Assembly (NCBI GenBank): GCA_006503475.1
Contig: RSEH01000013.1
Location: forward strand, 62,001-126,000
From: Stentor roeselii
Lineage: Eukaryota; Ciliophora; Heterotrichea; Heterotrichida; Stentoridae
Direction of reading: 5' to 3'
DNA length: 64,000 nt
The translations under genes and the position numbers were made by a program. Shown one piece after another: positions 39,666-48,276 of this stretch. The notes below the pieces were generated by a model, which saw nothing but the letters and a program-made list of their open reading frames with translations, made no database searches and was not told where the DNA came from. Each line of letters begins with the position of its first letter. The first letter of the stretch is position 1.

Positions 39666-40337
39666 TTAATTAGAATATTTGTTTAGGAGAAAAAGCTTTT
39701 CTTTGTCGAACTCGGAAAGAAGACGCTCGCATCTTGGACATGCGAAGGCCCACCGTGGGTCTTGGGTTGTTTTTTTCATGGAATAGTCTTTCATGCAGGA
39801 GAGACAACCGATTAGGAAGCAGTTGTTGCAGTCAAAAGTGTATTTTATGTGAAGGGTCTTGTTGCAACCGTTGCAGGATACCATTCGAAGGGTATTTGGA
39901 AGTTGATCGACTGCAGGTGTCATTGATGATAAGAGCTCTAGACGTCTTTGGTTTAGAGTTCCTGTGTTTAAACCGATTTTTTCTAGGATATTTTGCATTA
40001 GGTCTACTACTCTGTGGATGTCACGGGCTTCTAGTAATCCTTGATGAGCCCATGAATTTCTATAATGTCTTACAACAGTAAGCATCGATTTCGGGAACTT
40101 AGGTCCAAGATTCTCATTAAAAACATGATCCCAATGATCATGAATCATTTGTACAATAATTCCCAAGTCCCAGTCATCAGGATTTTTTTTTAAATGCATA
40201 ATGCTATCTTTTCCAGGAGGACTCATCGACTTTTCGACCCAACTTTCTTTGAACACTTCTTTGAACCTTTCAATGACAAATGTTTTAAGGCTGTCAGTGA
40301 AAAACTTGAAGCACTCTTCTAGCATCCCCTTGTTCAT
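39666..40337 (-). CDS. Swt1-like HEPN protein with C-terminal zinc finger
   Basis: 223 residues. About residues 1-150 match the Swt1-type HEPN domain: a long helix, then VVRHYRNSWAHQGLLEARDI and RVVDLMQNILEKIG. RNSWAH fits the Rx4H motif that marks active HEPN ribonucleases. Residues ~165-215 form an eight-cysteine zinc module (C-x2-C, C-x2-C, C-x4-C-x2-C, then FACPRCERLL) of RING- or FYVE-like spacing. Swt1 itself is a nuclear RNA endonuclease with an N-terminal PIN domain, which is absent here. The ATG is 16 bp from the divergent NOM1 gene, and the stop is followed after one TAA by the PUB/KPW gene. RNA cleavage or binding coupled to ubiquitin or zinc-dependent contacts is a reasonable guess. 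Confidence 0.7.
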   Translation of the reverse strand: MNKGMLEECFKFFTDSLKTFVIERFKEVFKESWVEKSMSPPGKDSIMHLKKNPDDWDLGIIVQMIHDHWDHVFNENLGPKFPKSMLTVVRHYRNSWAHQGLLEARDIHRVVDLMQNILEKIGLNTGTLNQRRLELLSSMTPAVDQLPNTLRMVSCNGCNKTLHIKYTFDCNNCFLIGCLSCMKDYSMKKTTQDPRWAFACPRCERLLSEFDKEKLFLLNKYSN

Positions 40338-40353
40338 TTATTATTAGTTTTTC

Positions 40354-42669
40354 ATGAAGATCAAACTGAGGAAGGACGCCAGGAAAGAAGCAAGAAGGAT
40401 GAAAAAAGCACAAAAATGCGAAAAGTATCGAAGTTGGAATGATGGAAAAAGGAAGAATAGACCTGGCCAGCCTAAGGATGATCTTTATGAAAATGAAAAT
40501 GTTGGGAAGAGGAAGGTGAAGAGTTCTGAGAAACTTTTGAATGAAGATGATCATTTTGAAGATGAATATCAGGAAGACTTTGAAGAAAACTATCAAGAAG
40601 ACTATGAAGATAACTTTTATGAAGATGATTACCAAGATGATGATTACCAAGAAGAGGAATATCAAGAAAATGACTACCAAGATGATGATTATCAAGAAGA
40701 CTATCAAAAAACTTCAAAAAAAGAGAAAAATTATGAAAAAATTAGAACAAAAAATATCAATCAAAGCACTTCTGATAAAAAATCATTGAAATCAAATTCT
40801 AAGAAATCTCATGAAGAAACTAAAAAAATACAGAAATATAAAGAAAATGATGAAGAAAATAGTAAAAAAAAGGTGAAAACTAAAGAAAATCACACAGTAA
40901 CTTCAGTGATCGACCAGGAAATATTAAATCTTGAACTAAAGCTCGGACTTAGAGGACAAAAATCGAAATCCCGTGATAAAAATTGGAGAAAAGTTAAAAA
41001 ACATCTAGAGCTTGATGGGTTAGGAGCTGATTTTTATGATATTCTTGAAGGCAAAACCCATGATCCACTTGATGATGAGTCAATATCAGCTCCATCCTCC
41101 CCCGAGCTAGAACTCCTAGACCCCGAGGACAACGACGACCACTCAAAAGACTCTCCAAACTGGAAACACGAATCACAATCAAACGAATCAGAAGAAAATC
41201 AAATCCCAGAACTTCCATCCAAAAGAGCCCACCCAGAGCCATCTCCAACCGAAAACCCAGTGAAACTTCTAATAGACCCATCTAAAAAAATAAAAGGACT
41301 ACTAAACCGTCTTTCAGACCAGAACATCGAGCCCTTAACAAAGCAAATTTCTGAACTTTTCAAAACAAGCAGTAATTCTGCTCTTTTAGAGGAATTTTGG
41401 CAATTTTTAGCAAATATCTTCAACTCAAGTCAAGTTCCGACTCAGTTATTGGCTGTTTATGCCACTGAAGTCGCTGCACTTTCTAGATTTGTTGGAAGAG
41501 AAGTTTCAGCTTTTTTATTGGATAAACTTTTTAGGTCGAAAGATGAGTTTGGAATGGGACAAGTCGAGTTTTTGGCTTATTTGTTTTATTTTGGAGTTAT
41601 TAGTGTTGATATTATGAAAGGGTTTTTGTTGAATTATGTGGAGGACTTGAATGAAATGAAAGTAGAGTTTTTGATACACTCTTTTAATATTGCTGGATTT
41701 GTTTTGAGGAAAAAACATCCTGGGACTTTAAAGGAAATGATTGAAAAAACTCAGGAAAAAATTAAAAATAGTCAAAATCCTTCGACTAGGTTTAAGGTTT
41801 TAGTTGAAAACTTGATGGATATCAAGAATAATAAAAAGAAACAGAATCTGGTCGAAGATCGACTCAAATTCCTTAAAACATATCTAAAAAACTCAGTGAT
41901 TCAAGTTACAGGTATTCGTGAAAACGAGATTTCTTCAACTTTTCAAGAAATTTCTTCAGGAAAATGGAGAGATCTATTAAAACCTTCATTTTCCTCTTCA
42001 GCAAAAAAAAATTCATTTTCACCAGAGATTGAAGCATTGGCCAGATCTCAAAAAATGAACACAGAATCCCGACGTCACATTTTTTGCATAATAATGACTT
42101 CCGAAGACTACATGGACGCCTACGCAAAGCTGATAAATCTAAAAAAGCAAGAAAGAGACATAGTCCGAGTGATAATAATCTGCGCAGGTCAAGAGTCGAC
42201 CTACAACAAGTTCTATTCTCTTCTCGGGAGCCAGCTTTGCCGTCATCAAAGTTCATATAAATACAGTTTTCAATACGCATTATGGGACAACTTAAAAGAA
42301 TTCGAAGAATTCTCCATTCGAAAAATCTCAAACATCGCAAAATTCTTCTCCGAGTTAATTTCCATTCAAAGTCTCGACTTATCAATCTTAAAAGCAGTAA
42401 ACTTCGACGAGGTAACTGAACATTTATCCTTATTTCTTCGAATCCTTCTTGAAAACATCTTCATTTCTTCCCCGATTCAACAAATCGGCGCTATTTTCGA
42501 AAAAGTAGGAAAAAGTGACAAGTTGAAAAACTTCTCAGAAGGACTTCGAGTTTATTTAAAACTGACGATTTTAAAGCATCCTCGAAAAGGCATCACTGAA
42601 GAAATCGGACTTGAAAATTTCTTGAATCGTGTAAGGATCGGGAAAAAGGCACTTAAAGGGATTAGCTAG
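40354..42669 (+). CDS. NOM1: NOM1/Sgd1-like ribosome biogenesis protein (MIF4G + MA3)
   Basis: 771 residues. The N-terminus is a very basic tract (MKIKLRKDARKEARRMKKAQ), followed at about residues 60-120 by a repeated acidic/aromatic stretch of YQEDDYQ-like units, then Lys-rich low complexity. A MIF4G domain spans roughly residues 305-500 (LLNRLSDQNIEPLTKQISEL, then helices to LRKKHPGTLKEMI), and an MA3 domain ~570-730 (SRRHIFCIIMTSEDYMDAYA ... SFQYALWDNL). That order is diagnostic for NOM1/Sgd1, a nucleolar protein that helps assemble the 40S subunit and recruits helicases. The basic-acidic front fits nucleolar targeting. It converges on the DHHN gene with 19 bp between stops. Composition shifts to C/A-rich near the acid linker at ~41090. 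Confidence 0.92.
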   Translation: MKIKLRKDARKEARRMKKAQKCEKYRSWNDGKRKNRPGQPKDDLYENENVGKRKVKSSEKLLNEDDHFEDEYQEDFEENYQEDYEDNFYEDDYQDDDYQEEEYQENDYQDDDYQEDYQKTSKKEKNYEKIRTKNINQSTSDKKSLKSNSKKSHEETKKIQKYKENDEENSKKKVKTKENHTVTSVIDQEILNLELKLGLRGQKSKSRDKNWRKVKKHLELDGLGADFYDILEGKTHDPLDDESISAPSSPELELLDPEDNDDHSKDSPNWKHESQSNESEENQIPELPSKRAHPEPSPTENPVKLLIDPSKKIKGLLNRLSDQNIEPLTKQISELFKTSSNSALLEEFWQFLANIFNSSQVPTQLLAVYATEVAALSRFVGREVSAFLLDKLFRSKDEFGMGQVEFLAYLFYFGVISVDIMKGFLLNYVEDLNEMKVEFLIHSFNIAGFVLRKKHPGTLKEMIEKTQEKIKNSQNPSTRFKVLVENLMDIKNNKKKQNLVEDRLKFLKTYLKNSVIQVTGIRENEISSTFQEISSGKWRDLLKPSFSSSAKKNSFSPEIEALARSQKMNTESRRHIFCIIMTSEDYMDAYAKLINLKKQERDIVRVIIICAGQESTYNKFYSLLGSQLCRHQSSYKYSFQYALWDNLKEFEEFSIRKISNIAKFFSELISIQSLDLSILKAVNFDEVTEHLSLFLRILLENIFISSPIQQIGAIFEKVGKSDKLKNFSEGLRVYLKLTILKHPRKGITEEIGLENFLNRVRIGKKALKGIS

Positions 42670-42688
42670 ATAATGCAAGTTAATTAGA

Positions 42689-43618
42689 CTAAAAGACAAG
42701 CTCGGTTTCTTCTGACTTGTAGTAACCGAAAGGCACTGTCCATAGCAGCAAGTTCGACCCTAGGGCCGAGCGGAAGTTGTCTAAAGTTGATTGAAATGCA
42801 GAGGGTAAATTAAAGTGAGTCTTGGAAAAGTACTCAAAAGATGTCTTACCTTTATGAATGACTGTCAAGTGAAAGATCAGAACTGTTACCAGCCCTATGA
42901 AAAGAAAGACTACAAAAAAGTAACTGCTGCAAATAAGGACTAACTGAGGGTCCCAAGCCTTTCGACTTTGAAGGGTCGAAATTAGGGTTTCCCAGAAAGT
43001 ACTTATGAAAATTAGAGAACTGAGGAAAGAATAGAAGATTGTTAAGAAGAAGTACTTGTAGTTTCTGCTACCGATGCAAGAGGCCAGCCAGAAGTTGTGG
43101 TGGTCGTACTTTAAGATGCACTTGTCACAGGACTTGCAGTGGTGGCTTCGAAGTGGCTTGGGTAGTGAACAATGTTTGCATATTTTAGGGTTTATGGTGG
43201 ATTCAAGTGATTTACTCTCGTTGCAGTTTTCGAGGGATAGGTCACTGGTTTGTCCTGCGGAGGTACTCATAACCTGAACCATACTAACAACCAGATTTCC
43301 AACAAACAACGACATCAAACCCCCACAAGTCAGTCCTTTCCAAACCTTGAAATTACCATCTCCTCTCTTCCAAAATTCAACACTCGCCATCTGAGCCCCT
43401 TCAACTAAAGGCTCAACATATGCCAACATATAAATCAAATAAAATCCAATTGTCATACTAAAAACCATCAAAACCGGGAGATAAATAATAATCCTCATCC
43501 CAAAAATCAAGCATTTTTCTTTAAATTCCGCTTTTTCCCAAGGAGGAAGTTTAAACTTCTGTATTTTTTCCAGATTTTCTTCAAGTTTTAAGCCACTTCT
43601 GATAGTTTCGTCTGCCAT
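42689..43618 (-). CDS. DHHC-family membrane protein with DHHN in place of DHHC
   Basis: 309 residues with four predicted membrane helices: near 35-65, 95-120, 190-215 and 225-250. The Cys-rich domain between helices 2 and 3 has the family zinc ligands (CKHCSLPKPLRSHHCKSCDK, then DHH, then CIGSRNYKYF). The catalytic Cys of palmitoyltransferases is Asn: the strand reads DHHNFWLASC where the family has DHHCPW..NC. The codon is AAC. All other landmarks, including the 'T-S-F-E' version of the TTxE motif after helix 4 and the N-x3-F of the finger, remain. The protein therefore should fold but lack the thioester acyl step. It could act as a scaffold or partner of an active enzyme. Its start is 35 bp before the stop of the next gene on the same strand. 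Confidence 0.88.
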   Translation of the reverse strand: MADETIRSGLKLEENLEKIQKFKLPPWEKAEFKEKCLIFGMRIIIYLPVLMVFSMTIGFYLIYMLAYVEPLVEGAQMASVEFWKRGDGNFKVWKGLTCGGLMSLFVGNLVVSMVQVMSTSAGQTSDLSLENCNESKSLESTINPKICKHCSLPKPLRSHHCKSCDKCILKYDHHNFWLASCIGSRNYKYFFLTIFYSFLSSLIFISTFWETLISTLQSRKAWDPQLVLICSSYFFVVFLFIGLVTVLIFHLTVIHKGKTSFEYFSKTHFNLPSAFQSTLDNFRSALGSNLLLWTVPFGYYKSEETELVF

Positions 43619-43653
43619 ATTATTACAAAACGGATCTGAAAGCTAGTAACTAG

Positions 43654-44073
43654 TTATTCCTTGTAAAACCTCTCATATTCAACATCGTTAGTTGAGTAGT
43701 TGTTTCCCTCATGGCCGTGAGGAATAGTTTTAGGATCAACCCAGGAGTCGGTGTGGCTGTTGTTGTAACTCAAAGTCTGATAGTCCAACTTGCTGTTAAA
43801 CGAGTAGCCGTCTACCGCATAATTTCTTCCTCCTCGATGATGCCAGTAAAAACGCTTTCTTTCTTCTCGGAACTCGGCATCGTGCTCTGTATGCCTTGTT
43901 CTCATTAATAGCATCTGCCCACCTTTACCGTCTTCCCCAAAGATATGCAACTTTACTTTGTGGTCTACGTAAAGTTTTGTGAGAAAAAGACCCCCGCACA
44001 TTATTAGAAGGCCTTTCCAGCTATCGGGTCTTTTGAAGTACTTTTGAGAGAACTCTTGAAGAGGAGTGGACAT
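43654..44073 (-). CDS. Small single-membrane-helix protein
   Basis: 139 residues. One short hydrophobic segment lies near residues 20-37 (WKGLLIMCGGLFLTKLYV), followed by a soluble part rich in His, Arg, Tyr and Asp (RTRHTEHDAEFREERKRFYW). No signal-peptide cleavage site is evident. The size, single helix near the N-terminus and charged tail resemble accessory subunits of ciliate respiratory complexes, but I cannot name a family and this is only a resemblance. The gene lies between the DHHN gene and the Aurora-like kinase on the same strand, 27 bp after the stop of the latter when the intron is taken into account. Confidence 0.65.
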   Translation of the reverse strand: MSTPLQEFSQKYFKRPDSWKGLLIMCGGLFLTKLYVDHKVKLHIFGEDGKGGQMLLMRTRHTEHDAEFREERKRFYWHHRGGRNYAVDGYSFNSKLDYQTLSYNNSHTDSWVDPKTIPHGHEGNNYSTNDVEYERFYKE

Positions 44074-44100
44074 TTATATTAGACAATTACAAATTTTACA

Positions 44101-46119
44101 CTATTTTTCAGTCCTTATTTTTTCCAATCTGGCTAAGTTTTTTTTGTACAAGTTTCTCTTATCAGCATGCGAAATGTGGTTTTTTCCAATTTTATACTCG
44201 ACTTCTTGTATTTCTTTTTTCAAAGACTACTTAAAAATTACATAAAGTTTATTTCGAGCAATAGCAATATCAATCAAATCCGTATTTTTTTCCTTTTCCT
44301 TCAGTCTAGACTGTTCAATCAATACAAGAATTTCTGATTCTTTTGCCCTGTTTTCATTAAGAACTCTCGAATGATCAAGATGTTGAAGTCTTTTAAGCCC
44401 GCTAAAAAAAAGATCTTTTTTCTTTTTAATATCGTTTATGATTTTTTCACGTTCTTCTGAAATCTCAGTTTTGAGACCTGCCAATTTTTTCTCAAGAGTT
44501 TTCGATTTCGACTCAGTTTGCATCAAAAGACGCTTCAAGTGAAGAGAGAGGTCGTCCTTGTTGGACTCCATGTGATCAGAAATAAAAGTGACAATATCAT
44601 TAGAAAGTTGAAGATCAGGTCCAGTTAAAGGTATCGGATTTTCATTCATTTTCAGTTTGGTTTTAAGGAAATTCGAGTATTCTTTCAGTTCTCTGACTTG
44701 AATTTCAGTATCTTTAAATGATTTTATTAGGTCTTCTCTTAGGGTGTTAAGGTTTTTCCTTAATTCTCTTAGTTCTTCTTCCTTTTCAATAGTTGAAATT
44801 GTTGTGATTTTTACCTGTTGTCTGAGATTTTTCAGTATTTCCGACTGAATTTCGAATTCTTTCACTTTTTGCAGGTACTCTTCCCGAAAATCTAAAACTT
44901 TCTGTTTAAAAACCCCGACTTCACAAACATTCATCAATCTTGCAATGTCATAATCAGCATCTTTTATCTTACTCAAAATAATTTTTTCCTTAGAAGCCAC
45001 TTCAGTGAACTCTTTTTTTTTCCTTTCCAGGTCTTTTTCAGTTTCCTTTAATTTCTCAAGGTTCACACTGAGCATCGTTCGATGCTTCGAGACAAGAGTT
45101 TTCGTATTTTTCACTCCAGAGCTTTTATGTAAAATCTCATTTTTCATGCAGTTAATACTTTTTCTAAATGAAAAAACCATCGAATTTTTCAAGTCTTTCG
45201 GACTAGGATTCAACAAAAATTCCTCAGGAGTAAAAATCCCTGATTTTTTTTTAGGTTTTTCAGTCAAACCTGTTGATTTATCATTTTTTGACTGGAATAT
45301 TTTCAGCCATCGATGTTGTCTGATTTCAGAAACAGTGAATCTTCGGTCCTGGTTCCTGTCAAGCATCAAGGAAATCAAGTCTTTGGCAAGAGGAGGGATG
45401 TTGAGAGGGACTCGAAGAAGTGACTTTGAAATATTGCTTAAAACTTGCTGATTTGTTCCATCTGAGAAAGGCGTGACTGAAGTAAACATTTCATATAAAA
45501 GTATTCCAAGACTCCAAACGTCGACTGACGTGTCGTGACTTCTTCTTTCTACGATTTCAGGAGATAAGTACTCTAAAGTCCCACAGGAAGTTTTACGCTC
45601 TTGGTCGTAGTAGTTTGAAAAGCCGAAGTCGCATAATTTTAAAGAGTTTTGGTTGTCAAACATTATGTTTTCTGGTTTTATGTCTCGGTGGATTATTGGA
45701 GGCATGTGAGAGTGAAGGTAGTCTACTGCTAAGAGAAGCTGCCAGAAGTATGTTTGAATTTCTGGCTCTGGGAGAGGAGTCAGGATTGAGATCTTGTCTC
45801 TTAATGTTCCATTTTCAGCAAGTTCCATCACTAAATAGAAAAATGATGAGTCTTCGAAGTGCTGATATAGTTTTATTATATTCGGGTGTGATAATGAAGA
45901 CATGATCCTTATTTCACGGTTAAATTGATCCAGTGCTGAAGAAACTTTTTCTTTTGCTACTATTTTTATTGCGAAGAATTGCCCTGTTAGCTTGTGCCGC
46001 GCTTTCCACACCTCGCCATAAGCACCGTCTCCTAGTAAACCCAAGAGTTTGAAGTGAGATAATTTGAGATTATCTGAGTCTTCGACATTAGGATTGTATT
46101 GAGCCTTCGTGCCTGACAT
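44101..46119 (-). CDS. Aurora-like Ser/Thr kinase with coiled-coil tail
   Basis: Two exons (46119-44242 and 44226-44101), about 667 residues. The start MSGTKAQYNPN is the first ATG; the frame runs 8 codons higher through a GTG. The kinase domain (about residues 20-275) has the Gly loop GDGAYGEVW, the Lys in AIKIVAK, HRDIKPEN, DFGFS and the CGTLEYLSPEIV loop, so it should be active; the sequence is nearest to Aurora/PLK4-type kinases. The second half is coiled coil to the end. If the 15-nt intron is ignored, the protein ends in VIFK just after KLY. Removing it adds 41 residues (SLKKEIQEVEYKIGKN... to EKIRTEK) that continue the coiled coil. Such proteins act in centrosome or basal-body and spindle control. 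Divergent from the tandem kinase by 153 bp. Confidence 0.88.
44227..44241 (-). other. 15-nt intron (phase 0, contains TAG)
   Basis: Coding-strand bases GTAATTTTTAAGTAG. Its removal restores a 42-codon final exon whose product continues the Lys/Glu-rich coiled coil of the kinase to a TAG at 44101-44103, only 27 bp from the next gene. It shares GTA, AA at positions 10-11 and TAG with the other two introns. Confidence 0.85.
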
Positions 46120-46264
46120 TTTAGTAAAGTCTTTTTTCTTCACTTTTCGGCATCTAAAACGATTCTATTTATCAAGGTTTGATTTATTTAAAATTTTTCA
46201 GAATTTTAAGTATTCAAGTGTTTGGATTTGTTGAAGAGGTTTAATTGGAAATAAACCATTTTCT

Positions 46265-46272
46265 TATAATTT
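46265..46272 (+). promoter_or_regulatory. TATAATTT box touching the start codon
   Basis: TATAATTT lies directly before the ATG of the first tandem kinase. It matches the boxes at 4312 and 57596. See the finding on leaderless starts; role inferred. Confidence 0.3.
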
Positions 46273-47925
46273 ATGAGCGAATTTGATAATCTTTATCTTC
46301 TTTTGACCAGACCACCACTTTCTGAATGCAGTCAAGATGAAGAGATAAGACACTTTATTGATATTTATGCCAGGGCGAATATGGGAAAATTATCAGAAAA
46401 AATAGATAAAAAACATTATCCTGAAAAAACAAAATTTCTTTTATATGTGAATTTTATTTTAAAAGTAGAAGAAGGTAGTTATCCTGTAGATGATAAAATT
46501 ATTTATCAGGTGGTAGAGTGCTTTATTGAACTATGTGCAAATTTAGGGCTCAAAATGGATAATTTTATTGGGCATATTTTAACTATTTTTTCTTCGCAGT
46601 CTAATTATCTCAAAGATTTGGATCAAGTGATAAATTATTTTGAACTTGCTAGAAAAATTAATGATCGGACTATTACTGAGATAATTGAAGTACCTTTGAA
46701 ATCCGCTTTTGTTGAATGCGAAATCAATGCATTACTTCAATTAAATACAATGGAATTGAATTCGAATTATAAGCTATTGAAAAATACTTTAGAAAATATC
46801 TTGAGAGCCAAAGAATTAGGATTTGATGTAGATTACTCAAGTTTGATAGTCAAAGAAAACTCTTTAGCATGGATTGAACAGAGCATATACCCATGCTTCA
46901 ATGAAGTAAACATAATGAAATATAAAGAATCATATAAAACTATTTTGGAAAATCTAAATAAGTTGCAGTATTCTGAGAAGGATGAAAGAATAAAAACTTT
47001 AGTCGATAAACTTGAAAAATTTAGAACAAATTACAAAAAAAATGTACTTATTGAGAAATTTTCTGATATTATTTATGAAGAAGAGAATATATCGGAACCC
47101 CATGGCCATGAGTATGCTAATATTCAAGTGAAAAAAGGTAAGGTTGGTATTAATAAGATTGCAATAAAAGAAATCAAACCTAATAGTGAAAATACCATAT
47201 TTCGAATTAAGAAAGAAATTGAACTTTTAAAGAAATTAAGTAGTGAGTATGGAGGAGAATATTTTATAGAATTTTATAAAGACTTTCATGAAAATGATAC
47301 TTACTACATTTGTATGGATTATATCGAAAATTCGATAAGTAAGATGATTAAAAAAAATCGATTTAGTGAAGATAAAGCTTTATTATATGCAAAACAACTT
47401 ATAAAAATTTACTATTTTTTATGTGAAAAAAAAATTTATCACATGGATATAAAACCTGAAAATATTTTATTTGACGAAGAAAGAGAAAAACTAATAATAA
47501 TTGACTTTGGAAATTCTTTAGAGCAAGATGATATAGATAGAGTCGCTGATTACCCTAAAGAAAATCAAGAAAAGAAGATCATAGAGGAGTTAAGGTTTAA
47601 ATCAGGAACAAATGCATACATGTCTCCAGAACGTAAATTGGCTAAAAATAAATATCCCAATATTGAAGACTGTGACAAGTACGACTTAGAAAAGTCAGAG
47701 ATATTTTCTATTGGATTAACGATCTTTCAAATGATAGATCCAGATATATTAAGAAAATATAATGAAGATGAATGTTTAATTGAGAGACTTGAAATTATTA
47801 AGGATAAAAAATTAAAAGAATTACTTGGATTGATAATTAACCCAGACCCTAATCAAAGGTCTTCATTCAGCCGTTTGGCAGAATTAGGCTTTACTCAAAC
47901 TAAAAATAATACAACAAGTAATTAG
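46273..47925 (+). CDS. Protein kinase, tandem copy 1, with new N-terminal region
   Basis: 550 residues. The first ~230 are a helical region that is shared, at low identity, with the next gene: 'LLLT......' start, a 'NFIL(K/R)(A/V)E' box, 'AKEL' and 'ENSLAW(I/V)E' boxes. The kinase domain spans about 275-540. The Gly loop is degenerate, the Lys is in IAIKEIK, the catalytic loop is YHMDIKPEN (Met for Arg in HRD) and the metal site is IDFGNS. The activation loop ends in GTNAYMSPER. Loss of the HRD Arg and the weak Gly loop suggest altered control or reduced activity. Base composition is far more AT-rich than that of its tandem partner. A perfect 65-bp tandem duplication covers its stop codon. 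Kinase call is firm, subfamily unclear. Confidence 0.82.
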   Translation: MSEFDNLYLLLTRPPLSECSQDEEIRHFIDIYARANMGKLSEKIDKKHYPEKTKFLLYVNFILKVEEGSYPVDDKIIYQVVECFIELCANLGLKMDNFIGHILTIFSSQSNYLKDLDQVINYFELARKINDRTITEIIEVPLKSAFVECEINALLQLNTMELNSNYKLLKNTLENILRAKELGFDVDYSSLIVKENSLAWIEQSIYPCFNEVNIMKYKESYKTILENLNKLQYSEKDERIKTLVDKLEKFRTNYKKNVLIEKFSDIIYEEENISEPHGHEYANIQVKKGKVGINKIAIKEIKPNSENTIFRIKKEIELLKKLSSEYGGEYFIEFYKDFHENDTYYICMDYIENSISKMIKKNRFSEDKALLYAKQLIKIYYFLCEKKIYHMDIKPENILFDEEREKLIIIDFGNSLEQDDIDRVADYPKENQEKKIIEELRFKSGTNAYMSPERKLAKNKYPNIEDCDKYDLEKSEIFSIGLTIFQMIDPDILRKYNEDECLIERLEIIKDKKLKELLGLIINPDPNQRSSFSRLAELGFTQTKNNTTSN

Positions 47926-48024
47926 ATTCAATTAATATTTTAGAAAGGTAAAATTATAATCAAACTAAAAATAATACAACAAGTAATTAGATTCAATTAA
48001 TATTTTAGAAAGGTAAAATTATAA
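47895..48024. repeat. Perfect 65-bp tandem duplication over a stop codon
   Basis: Bases 47895-47959 are repeated exactly at 47960-48024. The first copy holds the last ten codons and TAG of the kinase gene plus 3' flank; the second gives an identical copy of that end. No differences are seen, so the event is recent. The rest of the 350-bp spacer up to 48276 is AT-rich, with nothing else that I can identify. Confidence 0.95.
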
Positions 48025-48276
48025 TAACCATTAATAGTTTCAATAACCATTGTAATCAAATTAGATCTATATTCATTTAATGAACATATGAATACTTTCA
48101 TTTTTTAAAGATTTGTAGATTATAATCAAAAGAATGAAAATACTAGATTAACTAATAATAAAAAGATCTTAATAAGCATTTTACATAACTTTGATTATCT
48201 GCATCGAAAATTACATACTAAATGCTTCTAAGTTCCATATTTTTACTTAAGATCCTTTATCCTAAAGTTCTATATT
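47926..48276. other. Spacer between the tandem kinases
   Basis: About 350 bp, strongly AT-rich, containing the second 65-bp copy described above and then only short A/T runs. No reading frame, tRNA-like box or strong hairpin is seen. The start of kinase copy 2 is preceded by 'tctatatt'. Confidence 0.6.

Noticed and set aside
39655-39680. A 15-nt intron joining the HEPN and PUB/KPW genes.
   Set aside because: No GT lies within reach upstream of the TAA TAA.
40560-40715. DNA repeat of the form 'gatgattaccaaga' as a possible satellite or mobile element.
   Set aside because: It encodes the acidic YQEDDYQ-type low-complexity tract of NOM1 in frame; such tracts are common in nucleolar proteins.
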